This document shows, in pieces, positions 40,845 to 49,585 of a stretch of 64,000 bases of DNA (position 1 is the first letter of the stretch; each line of letters opens with the position of its first letter). Made by a program: the position numbers and the translations under genes. The stretch lies in contig NZ_AUJU01000020.1 of the NCBI RefSeq assembly GCF_000424385.1, positions 1-64,000 on the forward strand. Reading direction: 5' to 3'. Under the pieces are notes generated by a model, which saw only the letters and a list, made by a program, of their open reading frames with translations, had not been told where the DNA came from and searched no databases. Source of the stretch: Butyrivibrio sp. LC3010. GTDB taxonomy: Bacteria > Bacillota > Clostridia > Lachnospirales > Lachnospiraceae.

Positions 40845-42316
40845 TGAAAAAGCATTTAAAATTCGGAGTAAGGGCAGTGGTGTTCACCCTGATACTTATT
40901 ACCGTGACAGTTATGATCAACTACATGATCACGCCCAAGAAGTATTTTGAGGATTCCTGGTCCACAACCTCAACCTTCAGAGGCTTTTATAAAATGAAAA
41001 AGAATTCCATAGACGTATTGTTTCTCGGAAGCAGCCATGGTGGAGCGGCATTTACACCCCAGGTTATCTACGACAATAACGGGATAAGAAGTTATAACCT
41101 CGCCTGTGAGCAGCAAAACCTCCTTGTTTCTTATTATTGGTTAAAGGAAGCATTGCGCTATCAGACTCCTAAGACAGTGGTTGTGGAGCTTTATATGTTG
41201 TTTGATTTTAGCCCAAAGGACCCGCTCAATACTTCGGAAGCCTTCACTAGAATGGCAATTGATGCTATGAACTGGTCAGAGGTAAAGTGGGAAGCCATAA
41301 ACGATATATGTAAATATGATGAAAGTCAGACGATAAACAGTTACCTTTTTACTAATGAAAGGTTCCATACCAGATGGATGAATCTTTCTGAGACAGATTT
41401 TGAATTCATAACTCTTGAGAATCATTATGAGCTTAAAGGGTATGCGCCTCTTGCAAAGCGTGGTGGTGTGTATCCTGATTATGAGCCGTATCTGGAGTAT
41501 GATCACGAAATGATGGCAGATACACATCCACTCATGGCAGAATATCTGGACAGGATTGTTTCGCTGTGCGATGAAAAGGGAATAGAGCTGATTCTTACTA
41601 AAACGCCTACAACCGGTTGGGATACCTCAAAGCATAATACCGTGGCAGAATATGCTACGGATAATGGTCTGGACTTTATCGATTTTAACGAGAGCGCCTA
41701 TTATGAAGCTGCCAAGTTTAAATGGAAAAAGAACATGAGCGATGACTGGCATTGCAATATCTGGGGAGCAAGAAAGCTTTCAAAATATATGGGAGTGCTA
41801 CTGGCTGATGAATATGACATTGCAGGTGTTAAAGATGAGCAGTGGGACAGTACGGAGGACTATTATCAGCAGACACTTGGAGACTGCGAGCTTCAGAATA
41901 TCAGCGATTTGGAAAAATATCTGGAAATGCTGAATAGCCCCAGGTACACAGTATTTTTGGCAGGGCAGTCTGATATATCCGAGTATCTTGATGAAGAGGC
42001 TGTAAATGCCTTTGCAGGTCACGGGTTTGAACTGGATATTCCTGTAGGAAACGGATACTATGCAATAAAAAACGGCGATAAGATAGAACAGGTTACTGAT
42101 TCAGAGGAAGTCAGAAATATAGGAAGTATCAGAAATTCTAAAGTCGATTATGTAATTATGTCTAATGGAAGTGAGTCAGATGGCTACAGCCAGATAATAA
42201 TAGATAACGAAGATTACTCGCCTCACTGCGATGGGGTAAACATTGTAGTTTACTGTAATGATACCTGGAGAGTAATAGATAAGGCTACCTACGTAGGAAC
42301 TTTGTACAGGCAGTAG
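40844..42316 (+). CDS. SGNH-like protein partner of the MBOAT acyltransferase
   Basis: 490 residues. An N-terminal signal anchor (about 8-28) is followed by an SGNH-like domain: VLFLGSSHGGAAFTPQ carries the serine, and DDWHCNIWGARKL the Asp-His pair. The order matches the extracytoplasmic acetyl-acceptor proteins (DltD, AlgX or PatB-like) that work with MBOAT proteins. A second beta-rich region (about 350-490) lies at the C-terminus. The start is shared with the stop of the partner. Confidence is good for the fold, moderate for the polysaccharide substrate. Confidence 0.8.
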   Translation: MKKHLKFGVRAVVFTLILITVTVMINYMITPKKYFEDSWSTTSTFRGFYKMKKNSIDVLFLGSSHGGAAFTPQVIYDNNGIRSYNLACEQQNLLVSYYWLKEALRYQTPKTVVVELYMLFDFSPKDPLNTSEAFTRMAIDAMNWSEVKWEAINDICKYDESQTINSYLFTNERFHTRWMNLSETDFEFITLENHYELKGYAPLAKRGGVYPDYEPYLEYDHEMMADTHPLMAEYLDRIVSLCDEKGIELILTKTPTTGWDTSKHNTVAEYATDNGLDFIDFNESAYYEAAKFKWKKNMSDDWHCNIWGARKLSKYMGVLLADEYDIAGVKDEQWDSTEDYYQQTLGDCELQNISDLEKYLEMLNSPRYTVFLAGQSDISEYLDEEAVNAFAGHGFELDIPVGNGYYAIKNGDKIEQVTDSEEVRNIGSIRNSKVDYVIMSNGSESDGYSQIIIDNEDYSPHCDGVNIVVYCNDTWRVIDKATYVGTLYRQ

Positions 42317-42346
42317 AAAGCTATCTACGCAGGAACCTCATAATTC

Positions 42347-43480
42347 TTAGAGAATTATTGTCAAAAAATATTTAAAACATGAAAGCGCAAGCAAAAATAC
42401 TACGTTCACAATAGTGAATACGAGGATATATTTTCCTTTATTATCTTTGTAATCATTGCCGTAAGCTTTAAATGATATAAGACTTGCCATGGAAGCAATA
42501 AGAGTTCCGAGTCCGCCGATATTGACGCCGATGAGGAGCTCTTTATAGTTTGTAACAAAACCTGATAACATAAGTGTTGCAGGAACGTTACTGATAAACT
42601 GGCTTGCAATGATTGAAATCAGATACTCCCTTCCGGAGGCTACACTCATGAGAAAATCACTTACGGCAGGGATTCGTCCCATATTTCCCGTAAAAATGAA
42701 AAATCCTATAAATGTAAGCAGAAGAATATAATCGGCTCTCAGAAGTATCTTTCCATCCATAACGGCAACTGTGGCAAGGATTATCAATGCCATCACATAC
42801 CAGGGGATTACTCTTAGTACGGTTATAAGAGCTATGATAAAAAGAATGCTGTAGACAATTACCTGCTTCTTACTTCCAAAGCTCTTTACTATCTGGTAAT
42901 TATCGCTTCTTTCCTTCAGGGCGCTTGCTCCGTTTTTTATGAAAAGAAGTGAAATCATAAGAAGCAGGAGAGAGAACAGGCTGTAGGGCAGCATACATAC
43001 TACAAAATCCGGAAGTGTCATTCCTGTAAGTCCGTACAGATAGAGATTTTGCGGATTACCGATGGGAGTCAGCATACTACCAAGATTGGCAGCAACTGTC
43101 TGCAGAACTATCACCGGTATCATCATATCCTCACGCCTGCAGCTGTGCAGAGTCATAAGAGCAAAGGGAACAAATGTTATAAGTGCCACATCATTGGTGA
43201 TGAACATACTTCCCAAAAAGCACATAAGGATAAGGACGGCAGCTAGCTGCCGTCCCGTCTGTACTTTCTTAAGAAGGATCTCTCCAATCTTTTCAAATAT
43301 GGAATTTTCTCTAAAACCCTGAATTACAATCATGAGACCCCAGAGAATACCAAGGGATCTGAAATCTATGTAAGAGAGATATTTACTATCAGGTCTTACT
43401 AATACTGAAGATATGATCGCAAGTATCCATGCTGCCATAAGTACCGGATCTGATTTGATCTTTCTTAAAAAGTTCTTCAT
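42347..43480 (-). CDS. SLC13/ArsB-NhaD superfamily anion transporter
   Basis: 377 residues, about ten to eleven helices. The motifs FITNDVALITFVPFALMT and ANLGSMLTPIGNPQNLYLYG are the paired hairpin signatures of SLC13/citrate-type and ArsB-like transporters. It is shorter than most SLC13 proteins (about 450-500), and I see no citrate- or arsenite-specific motif. The ribosome site AAAGGAT lies within the end of the preceding permease gene, 11 bases upstream, so the two are one operon. The palindrome ATAATTCTTAGAGAATTAT (42339-42357) lies over its stop. Confidence 0.82.
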   Translation of the reverse strand: MKNFLRKIKSDPVLMAAWILAIISSVLVRPDSKYLSYIDFRSLGILWGLMIVIQGFRENSIFEKIGEILLKKVQTGRQLAAVLILMCFLGSMFITNDVALITFVPFALMTLHSCRREDMMIPVIVLQTVAANLGSMLTPIGNPQNLYLYGLTGMTLPDFVVCMLPYSLFSLLLLMISLLFIKNGASALKERSDNYQIVKSFGSKKQVIVYSILFIIALITVLRVIPWYVMALIILATVAVMDGKILLRADYILLLTFIGFFIFTGNMGRIPAVSDFLMSVASGREYLISIIASQFISNVPATLMLSGFVTNYKELLIGVNIGGLGTLIASMASLISFKAYGNDYKDNKGKYILVFTIVNVVFLLALSCFKYFLTIIL

Positions 43481-43491
43481 GCTGGTATCCT

Positions 43492-44934
43492 TTAAGCTGC
43501 CTTTTTAGCAGACTCTCCTGACTTCTCTCTCTTGGCAATGATAGGAAGGATTACTCCAAGTCCTGTAAGAACAAGAGGTGTTATTACATTAAGTGCAAAA
43601 GTAAACGGATCAGCATCATACATACCAAGGATGCAGCTTGCTGCAGTTACGATAAAGCACCATGCACCAAAGAACAATGCAACACCCTGATTCTTCACGA
43701 AACGGTACTCTGCAGGGAACTTATCGCCTGCCTTGCGAAGTGCCATGTAAGCGAAGAATACCCAAAGGTAACGAAGAGGCATGCATACAGAGTTGAGCTT
43801 TGTAAGCTGTTTAAGAACTGCTGCTGCACCGGGTACAAATGACTGGATAAGGATGATGGATCCTGAAAGAACCGCTACCATCTTAATACCATTTACATAA
43901 GCACCTGCATCATTCTTCTTAAGAAGACCTGAAGGAATGAACTCTCTTGCATCCTCGTTATCAAGAAGCATGCGAAGAGGAGCATCGATACTAAGTACAA
44001 GTGTTGAGAGCTGACCGATCATGTTGCATACAGCGTAGATGATAAGAAGGCTGTCACCAACATGATAGTAGTTACCAAGCTTCTGGAATGCCCAATAGCT
44101 TCCGTTTGAATTGTATGCGTTAAAGCTTTCTGTTGAAGCATTGATCTCAGCGGGATCAAACATCATACCCATTGAAATTGTGCCAAGGATCGCACATACA
44201 ACTACCATGATTGCAAGTGTGATCATTGCTCTGGGGAATCCCTTGCTGGGATTCTCTACCTTATTAACATAAGGAGAAATCTTTTCACATCCGCCAACTG
44301 CAAATACGAGAATTGAAAGTGATGTGAAATACTTGACATCAAACTGAGGAACAAGGCTCTTCATGGTGAAATCCATTGATACGAAGCCTGCACCGGGGTT
44401 GATGGCAGGTGCTGCAAACATCATAAGTATGTAGAGAATAGACATAACAAACATGCTTGTTCCTGCGATGGTTGCGAGCTTTTTAAGAGGATTAAGACCT
44501 CTTGAAGCAACCCAGCAGAAAATAAGAAGAATTGCAAAGGTTACAAGCTGAACGGCAAGAGTAGGGAATGTATCATATGTCTCACCATTTCTGAAAATTG
44601 CCCAGCTAAGTGCCTTAAGACCGCCTGATGACTTGGATGCGATATAAGTAATGTGGCATGCCCAATATGTCCAGCCAGCGTAGTAAGCAAGCTTGGGACC
44701 TGTGGTACTTAAAATCCATGAGCTCACACCACCGCCTGATGTCTTGAATGCTGAACCAAGCTCACCGACCATAAGTGCATAAGGAATAAAGTAAAGTGCA
44801 AACATCAGTATCCAGCTGAAAATAACCTGAATACCATTAAAATAAACGAAGCCGTTAAGAACGTTTCCAAATCCCCAAACAGTGGAGAAGGCAATGAACG
44901 CCAATGTACTCCATTTCATACGTTTTGAATCCAT
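43492..44934 (-). CDS. APC-family amino acid permease
   Basis: 480 residues with about twelve helices. The N-terminus (STLAFIAFSTVWGFGNVLNG) and later GGGVSSWILSTTGP, YYAGWTYWACHITYIAS and GGCEKISPYVNKVENPSKGF match APC superfamily glutamate/GABA-antiporter-like permeases. AGGAGG lies 8 bases before its ATG on the minus strand. It is followed after 11 bases by the SLC13-type gene, so the pair may handle related carboxylates and amino acids. The substrate is not readable. Confidence 0.85.
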   Translation of the reverse strand: MDSKRMKWSTLAFIAFSTVWGFGNVLNGFVYFNGIQVIFSWILMFALYFIPYALMVGELGSAFKTSGGGVSSWILSTTGPKLAYYAGWTYWACHITYIASKSSGGLKALSWAIFRNGETYDTFPTLAVQLVTFAILLIFCWVASRGLNPLKKLATIAGTSMFVMSILYILMMFAAPAINPGAGFVSMDFTMKSLVPQFDVKYFTSLSILVFAVGGCEKISPYVNKVENPSKGFPRAMITLAIMVVVCAILGTISMGMMFDPAEINASTESFNAYNSNGSYWAFQKLGNYYHVGDSLLIIYAVCNMIGQLSTLVLSIDAPLRMLLDNEDAREFIPSGLLKKNDAGAYVNGIKMVAVLSGSIILIQSFVPGAAAVLKQLTKLNSVCMPLRYLWVFFAYMALRKAGDKFPAEYRFVKNQGVALFFGAWCFIVTAASCILGMYDADPFTFALNVITPLVLTGLGVILPIIAKREKSGESAKKAA

Positions 44935-45081
44935 TTTTTCTAATACCTCCTAAAAAAACTGAAATTTTAAAATAGATTCGCTTTAAGCGCAACTTTTATA
45001 TTTTAATACATAAAAGCGTAAAAGTCACGTCTTTTTTAGGGGACTGTGTAGGCTTACATTAATGGAAAAAAGGAGGTTTTT

Positions 45082-45888
45082 ATGGCTATAAATATTGAAA
45101 CAATTAAGACTGAAAACGTCACCATGAATTACTTCAGATTTGGGAAACAAGGCGGAAGTCCATTGGTCATAATCCCCGGCTTATCAATTAAGAGTGTTAT
45201 GGAATCTGCAGAATTTATTGAAGTTGCCTACAGTATTTTTGTGGACGAATATGACGTATATGTAATGGACAGAAGACAGAATTTACCGGAAGTTTATTCT
45301 ATCGAAGAAATGGCTGTGGATACAGCTGAGGTCATTAAAAAGCTTGGTCTGTCCAAAATAAGTATAATCAGTACTTCTCAAGGCGGCATGATATCAATGC
45401 ATATGGCATTAAAATATCCTGATCTTATCAGTAATCTTATAATTGCGTCCAGCAGCGCCCATGCAAATGATAAATCACTGGCTGTAATTAAAAAATGGAT
45501 AAGTCTTGCAAAGAGTGGAGATAAGCAGGCACTGATGCTGGATTTTGCCGATAAGTGCTATACCAGAGAATATGCTTCAAAATATCATGATGCCTTTTTG
45601 AAAATAGCCGAAACGGTGACGGATGAAGAGCTGAAGAGATTCATAACAATAGCTTCAGATCTTAGTGACATGGATATCTCTGACAAGATTAAGAACATAA
45701 AAAGCAGAGTCCTGGTTCTTGGCGCAGACAAGGATGAGGTTTTTGGCATGGAACCCACTTTGGAACTGGCAAGAGAACTTAATTGTGAGTCCTATATCTA
45801 TAAGGATTATGGACACGCATTCTATGATGAAGCACCTGACTGTACCGGGAGAATATATAAGTTTTTGAAGGGAAGTTCAAACACATAA
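45082..45888 (+). CDS. Alpha/beta hydrolase
   Basis: 268 residues, cytosolic. The nucleophile elbow is STSQGGMI (Ser near residue 98), the acid LGADKDEVF and the histidine KDYGHAFYD. The oxyanion region is VIIPGLSIKSV. It is a short-lid hydrolase of the kind common in Clostridia. AGGAGG lies 6 bases before the ATG. It is divergent from the permease operon, with a shared control region of about 150 bases. Confidence 0.82.
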   Translation: MAINIETIKTENVTMNYFRFGKQGGSPLVIIPGLSIKSVMESAEFIEVAYSIFVDEYDVYVMDRRQNLPEVYSIEEMAVDTAEVIKKLGLSKISIISTSQGGMISMHMALKYPDLISNLIIASSSAHANDKSLAVIKKWISLAKSGDKQALMLDFADKCYTREYASKYHDAFLKIAETVTDEELKRFITIASDLSDMDISDKIKNIKSRVLVLGADKDEVFGMEPTLELARELNCESYIYKDYGHAFYDEAPDCTGRIYKFLKGSSNT

Positions 45889-45950
45889 ACGAAATATAAA
45901 ACAGAATATCAAGTGTCTGAAAACGCAGAAAATGTCAGAAGTTTCACAGA

Positions 45951-45990
45951 TTGACAAAAGATTACAGGGTGTTAGAATTAGAATGTCACG
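45951..45990 (+). promoter_or_regulatory. Promoter and GTCACG motif of the first secreted paralogue
   Basis: TTGACA (45951-45956), 16 bases, TAGAAT (45973-45978), then 6 bases and GTCACG (45985-45990) at the expected transcription start. A GGTTTTCTAAAAACC hairpin follows in the leader. The same arrangement recurs at 47958 and 49475. Confidence 0.7.
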
Positions 45991-46040
45991 ATTAATTGGT
46001 TTTCTAAAAACCGTCTAATTTTTCTGGAGGAGGTATTGAT

Positions 46041-47558
46041 ATGTTAAAAGTATCAAAACTCGGTGCAACTGCGCTTGCTCTTGCACTATCTGTAACTTTT
46101 CTAACCCCGTCTACTGCCTTGGCAGCATCAAAACCCAGTGCAACAGTAAATCTTGACAAGGTCGGTACTAACACTTTACGTGTTGATGAAGATGTAAAGT
46201 CGATATTTACTCAGTCGGGCGAGAGAGATGCAGTTCAGGCTGCTGTTGTAAAGGCTGGTCTTGCAGGTGGCTGGCTCAGTGCTACTGAAGTAGGTGAATT
46301 TGAAAATTCAATATATCTTTATGATGGGGAGGGCTATAGCACCTATTACTATAAGGATGGATATCAGTTTAATATTGATAATATATCCACGTACTCTGAT
46401 GATACGGATAATGTAAAGTATACTGTAACTCAAAGAGTGTATATTAACCCAACTACCGGTAAGACAAGCGTAAAAGAAGATGATGTTTATGTTAATGACG
46501 AAGCTGCAATGCAGAAATTCGTATCTGGTATCAGAATTGCTGCAGGTGAGACAACATATCTTTCAGTTCCACTTATAAACGGAGATATTAACATAACCAA
46601 TGTTAAGTCTTCCAAGAAAAAGATTCTTAAGGCTAAGCGATTTGAAAAGAAAGACTTAGTACTTACTTCAAACGATAATGTGAGAGTAAAGAGTGAGGTT
46701 GTTGGAGGAAAAACAGTACATTATTTCTACACAAGTGCAGGTGAGAAGGTTGTTCTTGCAGATGATTATACGAAGGATCCTAAATTTTTGGCGGCAACCA
46801 GATCTCATGCAACAGTATATATCAAACTCACACCTGTTAAGACCGGAAGCTCCAAGCTTTCATTTGATATTGTAAATGAGCAGGGTACGGTTACAGGTAA
46901 AGTTGAGACTACAGTTTATGTAGTATCTGATCAGGATATGCTTAAGACATTTACATTTGCCGGAAAGTCTCTTCTTGGTGATTATAGTAATCCTAAGAAT
47001 TTCTGGTATGGAAAGAAATCATCAGATACAGACTATAATGTTTCATCTGCTAACAGTGGGAAGCTTGTTGTAAAAGCAAATAAGAAATATAAGGTAGTTG
47101 AGATTAAGGTTGGTACAATTGGACTTACTCCTTATACTTCAGAAATTGCGGCTAAGAAAGGTCATGGGAATTATGGCTATACATACAGTAATATATCCGG
47201 AAATGCTGTAGATGCCGGTATCGATTTAAATGGTGATGGCGATACTGATGATACTATAGATGGTGTAAGTGAATCCAATGCCAGATATAAGTTTACAACA
47301 GTTAAGTCCGGCAAAAAGATTAAGCTCAGCAAGGTTGGCGTTGATCAGACACATTCCTATGAGGTGAATTCAAGAACAAGGGATAATGGTAAAAATATAT
47401 ATGATAAAAACGTAGCCGGAAATGCTGTTTCTGAAAAGTTTACTAATAAGGGATATGATTTAGTTGCTCCTACAGTAATCAAGGTAGTTGTATACGACAC
47501 ACTTGCTCAGGAATATCACACAATTGAGAGGACTATTTATCGTACAGTAAAGAAGTAA
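46041..47558 (+). CDS. Secreted protein, first of three tandem paralogues
   Basis: 505 residues with a signal peptide (cleavage near ALAA-SK, about 30). A beta-rich region of Ig-like type follows, with GETTYLSVPLINGDINITNV, FAGKSLLGDYSNPKNFWYG and VVKANKKYKVVEIKVGTIG. An EF-hand-like DLNGDGDTDDTIDGV (about 395) suggests calcium binding. The C-terminus ends in a TIERTIYRTVKK strand. There is no sortase signal or membrane anchor. It has its own promoter with GTCACG, a GGAGGAGG ribosome site and a following terminator. Function unknown, probably cell-surface or matrix. Confidence 0.65.
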   Translation: MLKVSKLGATALALALSVTFLTPSTALAASKPSATVNLDKVGTNTLRVDEDVKSIFTQSGERDAVQAAVVKAGLAGGWLSATEVGEFENSIYLYDGEGYSTYYYKDGYQFNIDNISTYSDDTDNVKYTVTQRVYINPTTGKTSVKEDDVYVNDEAAMQKFVSGIRIAAGETTYLSVPLINGDINITNVKSSKKKILKAKRFEKKDLVLTSNDNVRVKSEVVGGKTVHYFYTSAGEKVVLADDYTKDPKFLAATRSHATVYIKLTPVKTGSSKLSFDIVNEQGTVTGKVETTVYVVSDQDMLKTFTFAGKSLLGDYSNPKNFWYGKKSSDTDYNVSSANSGKLVVKANKKYKVVEIKVGTIGLTPYTSEIAAKKGHGNYGYTYSNISGNAVDAGIDLNGDGDTDDTIDGVSESNARYKFTTVKSGKKIKLSKVGVDQTHSYEVNSRTRDNGKNIYDKNVAGNAVSEKFTNKGYDLVAPTVIKVVVYDTLAQEYHTIERTIYRTVKK

Positions 47559-47609
47559 TGGAGTAAATTCCTTACTTAAGATATTAGTCAGGTAATATGA
47601 GTGAACACA

Positions 47610-47656
47610 AAACTGTCACATGGGATGAAAAGTCCTGTGTGGCAGTTCTTTTTTTG
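47610..47656 (+). terminator. Intrinsic terminator after the first paralogue
   Basis: A long stem, AACTGTCACATGGGA with TCCTGTGTGGCAGTT (47611-47625 with 47633-47647), tolerating a few G-T pairs, then seven T. Confidence 0.82.
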
Positions 47657-47800
47657 AGCAGAGCACTTAGCGAGGTATTTCACGAGCTTAGTGCGAGCCA
47701 TGGAAGTCCACTTAATGAGGTATTGTCGAATTTAGTGGAGCTTCCAGAGCAGAGCAACTTAGCGAGGTATTTTACGAGCTTAGTGCGAGCCATGATTATC
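47655..47800. repeat. Three REP-like hairpin repeats
   Basis: Three diverged units of about 45-50 bases share CACTTAGCGAGGTATT followed by a CGAG-CTTAGTG closing arm (47662-47699, 47708-47738, 47757-47793). In each, CACT pairs with AGTG around the conserved GAGGTATT loop. Outer copies agree almost base for base, and the middle one is degenerate with a longer GGAAGTCCACT/AGTGGAGCTTCC stem. A 70-codon frame across it (47597-47809) is probably an artefact. Confidence 0.65.
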
Positions 47801-47957
47801 AAAATATAATAATTATAAAATATTGCATATGCGGCGAGTAATATGATTGCTAAATAATATGCGCAAATGCAGCTATTGTCTTGTTTTATATATTTATCGA
47901 AATTATAAACATTTAATAAAGTTTATAAAAACTCTATAAAGCCAGTATTTGAGCGCC

Positions 47958-47998
47958 TTGACAGCTTTTTATAGAGTGCTAAAATCAGTATAGTCACG
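47958..47998 (+). promoter_or_regulatory. Promoter and GTCACG motif of the second secreted paralogue
   Basis: TTGACA (47958-47963), 16 bases, TAAAAT (47980-47985), 7 bases, GTCACG (47993-47998). The leader then has CGGTTCGATATACCG. It is preceded by about 150 bases with no gene. Confidence 0.7.
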
Positions 47999-48051
47999 GC
48001 AACGCGGTTCGATATACCGTAGAAAGAATTTTTATGAAGGAGGGTCTCTTT

Positions 48052-49206
48052 ATGAAGGGATTAAGAAAATTTGGAGCAATGGCTCTTGCAGCAGCTTTGT
48101 CACTTACGCTTATCGCTCCTGTTAACGCTAATGCAGCTTATCAGGAAGCGGCAGGACCTAGTTTTTCACAAAGGTATTCTGGTATTTCTGAAGTAGATCA
48201 AATCAAGGAGAATAAAGATGCATCAGGTAAGGTTGTCTCCTATACAGATATCACTACTGGAGCTACTGCTGCTGAGAGTGCAGATTTGATTGATTATACT
48301 GCTCCTAAGAAGATGCAAATTGAGGTAAATGATTGGCAGACTCTTCATGTATATTTAGGCAATGGAAATTGCGAGATCAGAAATGTGAAGTCCTCAAATA
48401 AAAAGGTTATAAAAGCTAATCTCAGTAAGAATTTTAGTAAATATACAACAACTGATAAGATATCTGTACATGAAGAAAATGGACAGTATTATTACTATGA
48501 TGGTGTATCAGGCAAAAAGACTATAGTTGCAAACAAGGATGCAGCACCTAATGCATCAGAAGGCAGATATCATATTACGTTGAAGGCTTCGAAGGAAGGC
48601 AAAGCTACAATATCTTATGATGTGTATGACAATACAGGAAATAAAACAGAAACTGTTAAAATTAAGGTAACTGCAAAGGAGGTTGCTCCTTTTGCATCCG
48701 TAACTTTTGCAGGTAAATCTCTTATTCATGATCGTTATATTGGTGCTACAAATGCAAATGCTCTTGGAATTAAATATGTTAGTAACACTACGACAAAGAA
48801 GTCTGGAAAAGTTAAAATCAAGATGAATAAGGGCTATAAGCTTGTAAAGGTTATTACAGGTACAGAGAATGGATATGTTGTAAAACCTGATGATGTGACG
48901 GCACCTTATTATGGAGAAGATGCAGAGCAGATTAAGAGTGAGTTCAAGAGTGATTTTGGTACCTTCTCAAATTACTATACCTGGACTGACCGCGGAGCAT
49001 CAAAGAGCTTCAAGCTTGCGCTTAGTACAACACCTAGTAGTTATGGCTATTCAAAATATGGAAAGACCGGGGAAGAACCTTATGAACATTTGTATTCTAG
49101 AGAGGGCTATTCTTCTTCAACACCTATTTATATTTATTTTGTTGATAAGAGCACAAATAAGCTTTACAGATTCAACACAACTATTACAAGACGTCTTATA
49201 AAATAA
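48052..49206 (+). CDS. Secreted protein, second of three tandem paralogues
   Basis: 384 residues; ATG 48052 is chosen because AAGGAGGG precedes it, whereas the ATG at 48034 lies inside that leader. The signal peptide (GAMALAAALSLTLIAPVNA) is nearly the same as in the third paralogue. The shared core follows: MQIEVNDWQTLHVYLGNGN, ATISYDVYDNTGNK, FAGKSLIHDRYIGATNANAL and KIKMNKGYKLVKVITGTE. The calcium-type DLNGDGD motif of its neighbours is absent. The end, NTTITRRLIK, is like theirs. Terminator behind. Function unknown. Confidence 0.62.
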   Translation: MKGLRKFGAMALAAALSLTLIAPVNANAAYQEAAGPSFSQRYSGISEVDQIKENKDASGKVVSYTDITTGATAAESADLIDYTAPKKMQIEVNDWQTLHVYLGNGNCEIRNVKSSNKKVIKANLSKNFSKYTTTDKISVHEENGQYYYYDGVSGKKTIVANKDAAPNASEGRYHITLKASKEGKATISYDVYDNTGNKTETVKIKVTAKEVAPFASVTFAGKSLIHDRYIGATNANALGIKYVSNTTTKKSGKVKIKMNKGYKLVKVITGTENGYVVKPDDVTAPYYGEDAEQIKSEFKSDFGTFSNYYTWTDRGASKSFKLALSTTPSSYGYSKYGKTGEEPYEHLYSREGYSSSTPIYIYFVDKSTNKLYRFNTTITRRLIK

Positions 49207-49230
49207 GATATATTTTAGATGTTTATATGC

Positions 49231-49262
49231 CCTCCGTCCAATTCTGGATGGAGGACATTTTC
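49231..49262 (+). terminator. Intrinsic terminator after the second paralogue
   Basis: A perfect 10-bp CCTCCGTCCA/TGGATGGAGG stem (49231-49240 with 49245-49254), loop ATTC, followed by ACATTTTC. Confidence 0.8.
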
Positions 49263-49474
49263 TATGCAATTCATAATGGTTTTATCGCAATAATGAAAAC
49301 AAAAAAACTCTGTGGCAGGGCATAAAATTTGAAAATGATTCCCAATGTAGAAAGAAATTAAAAATTTCGAAGAATAGATATATAAACCTCAAATAACTGT
49401 TAAAACAAAGAAAGTAGAAAGAAAATAAATAATTTCTTCAACAGGATAAACGGTTGTAATTTTCTGAAAAAGAG

Positions 49475-49517
49475 TTGAATAACAATTGAAATAGGTGTAT
49501 ATTTTGTAATTGTCACG
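49475..49517 (+). promoter_or_regulatory. Promoter and GTCACG motif of the third secreted paralogue
   Basis: TTGAAT (49475-49480), 17 bases, TATATT (49498-49503), 8 bases, GTCACG (49512-49517). Then AATTGG pairs with CCAATT further on (49520-49525 with 49558-49563) to enclose the leader. Confidence 0.68.
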
Positions 49518-49585
49518 GGTAATTGGACTTGTTCAATTATCAAAAAAAAGAGGGTGACCAATTATTTTGTTGGAGGAGGATTCAC

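Noticed and set aside
47597..47809. A 70-codon frame across the repeat cluster
   Set aside because: It consists of terminator and REP-like repeat sequence and has no ribosome site.
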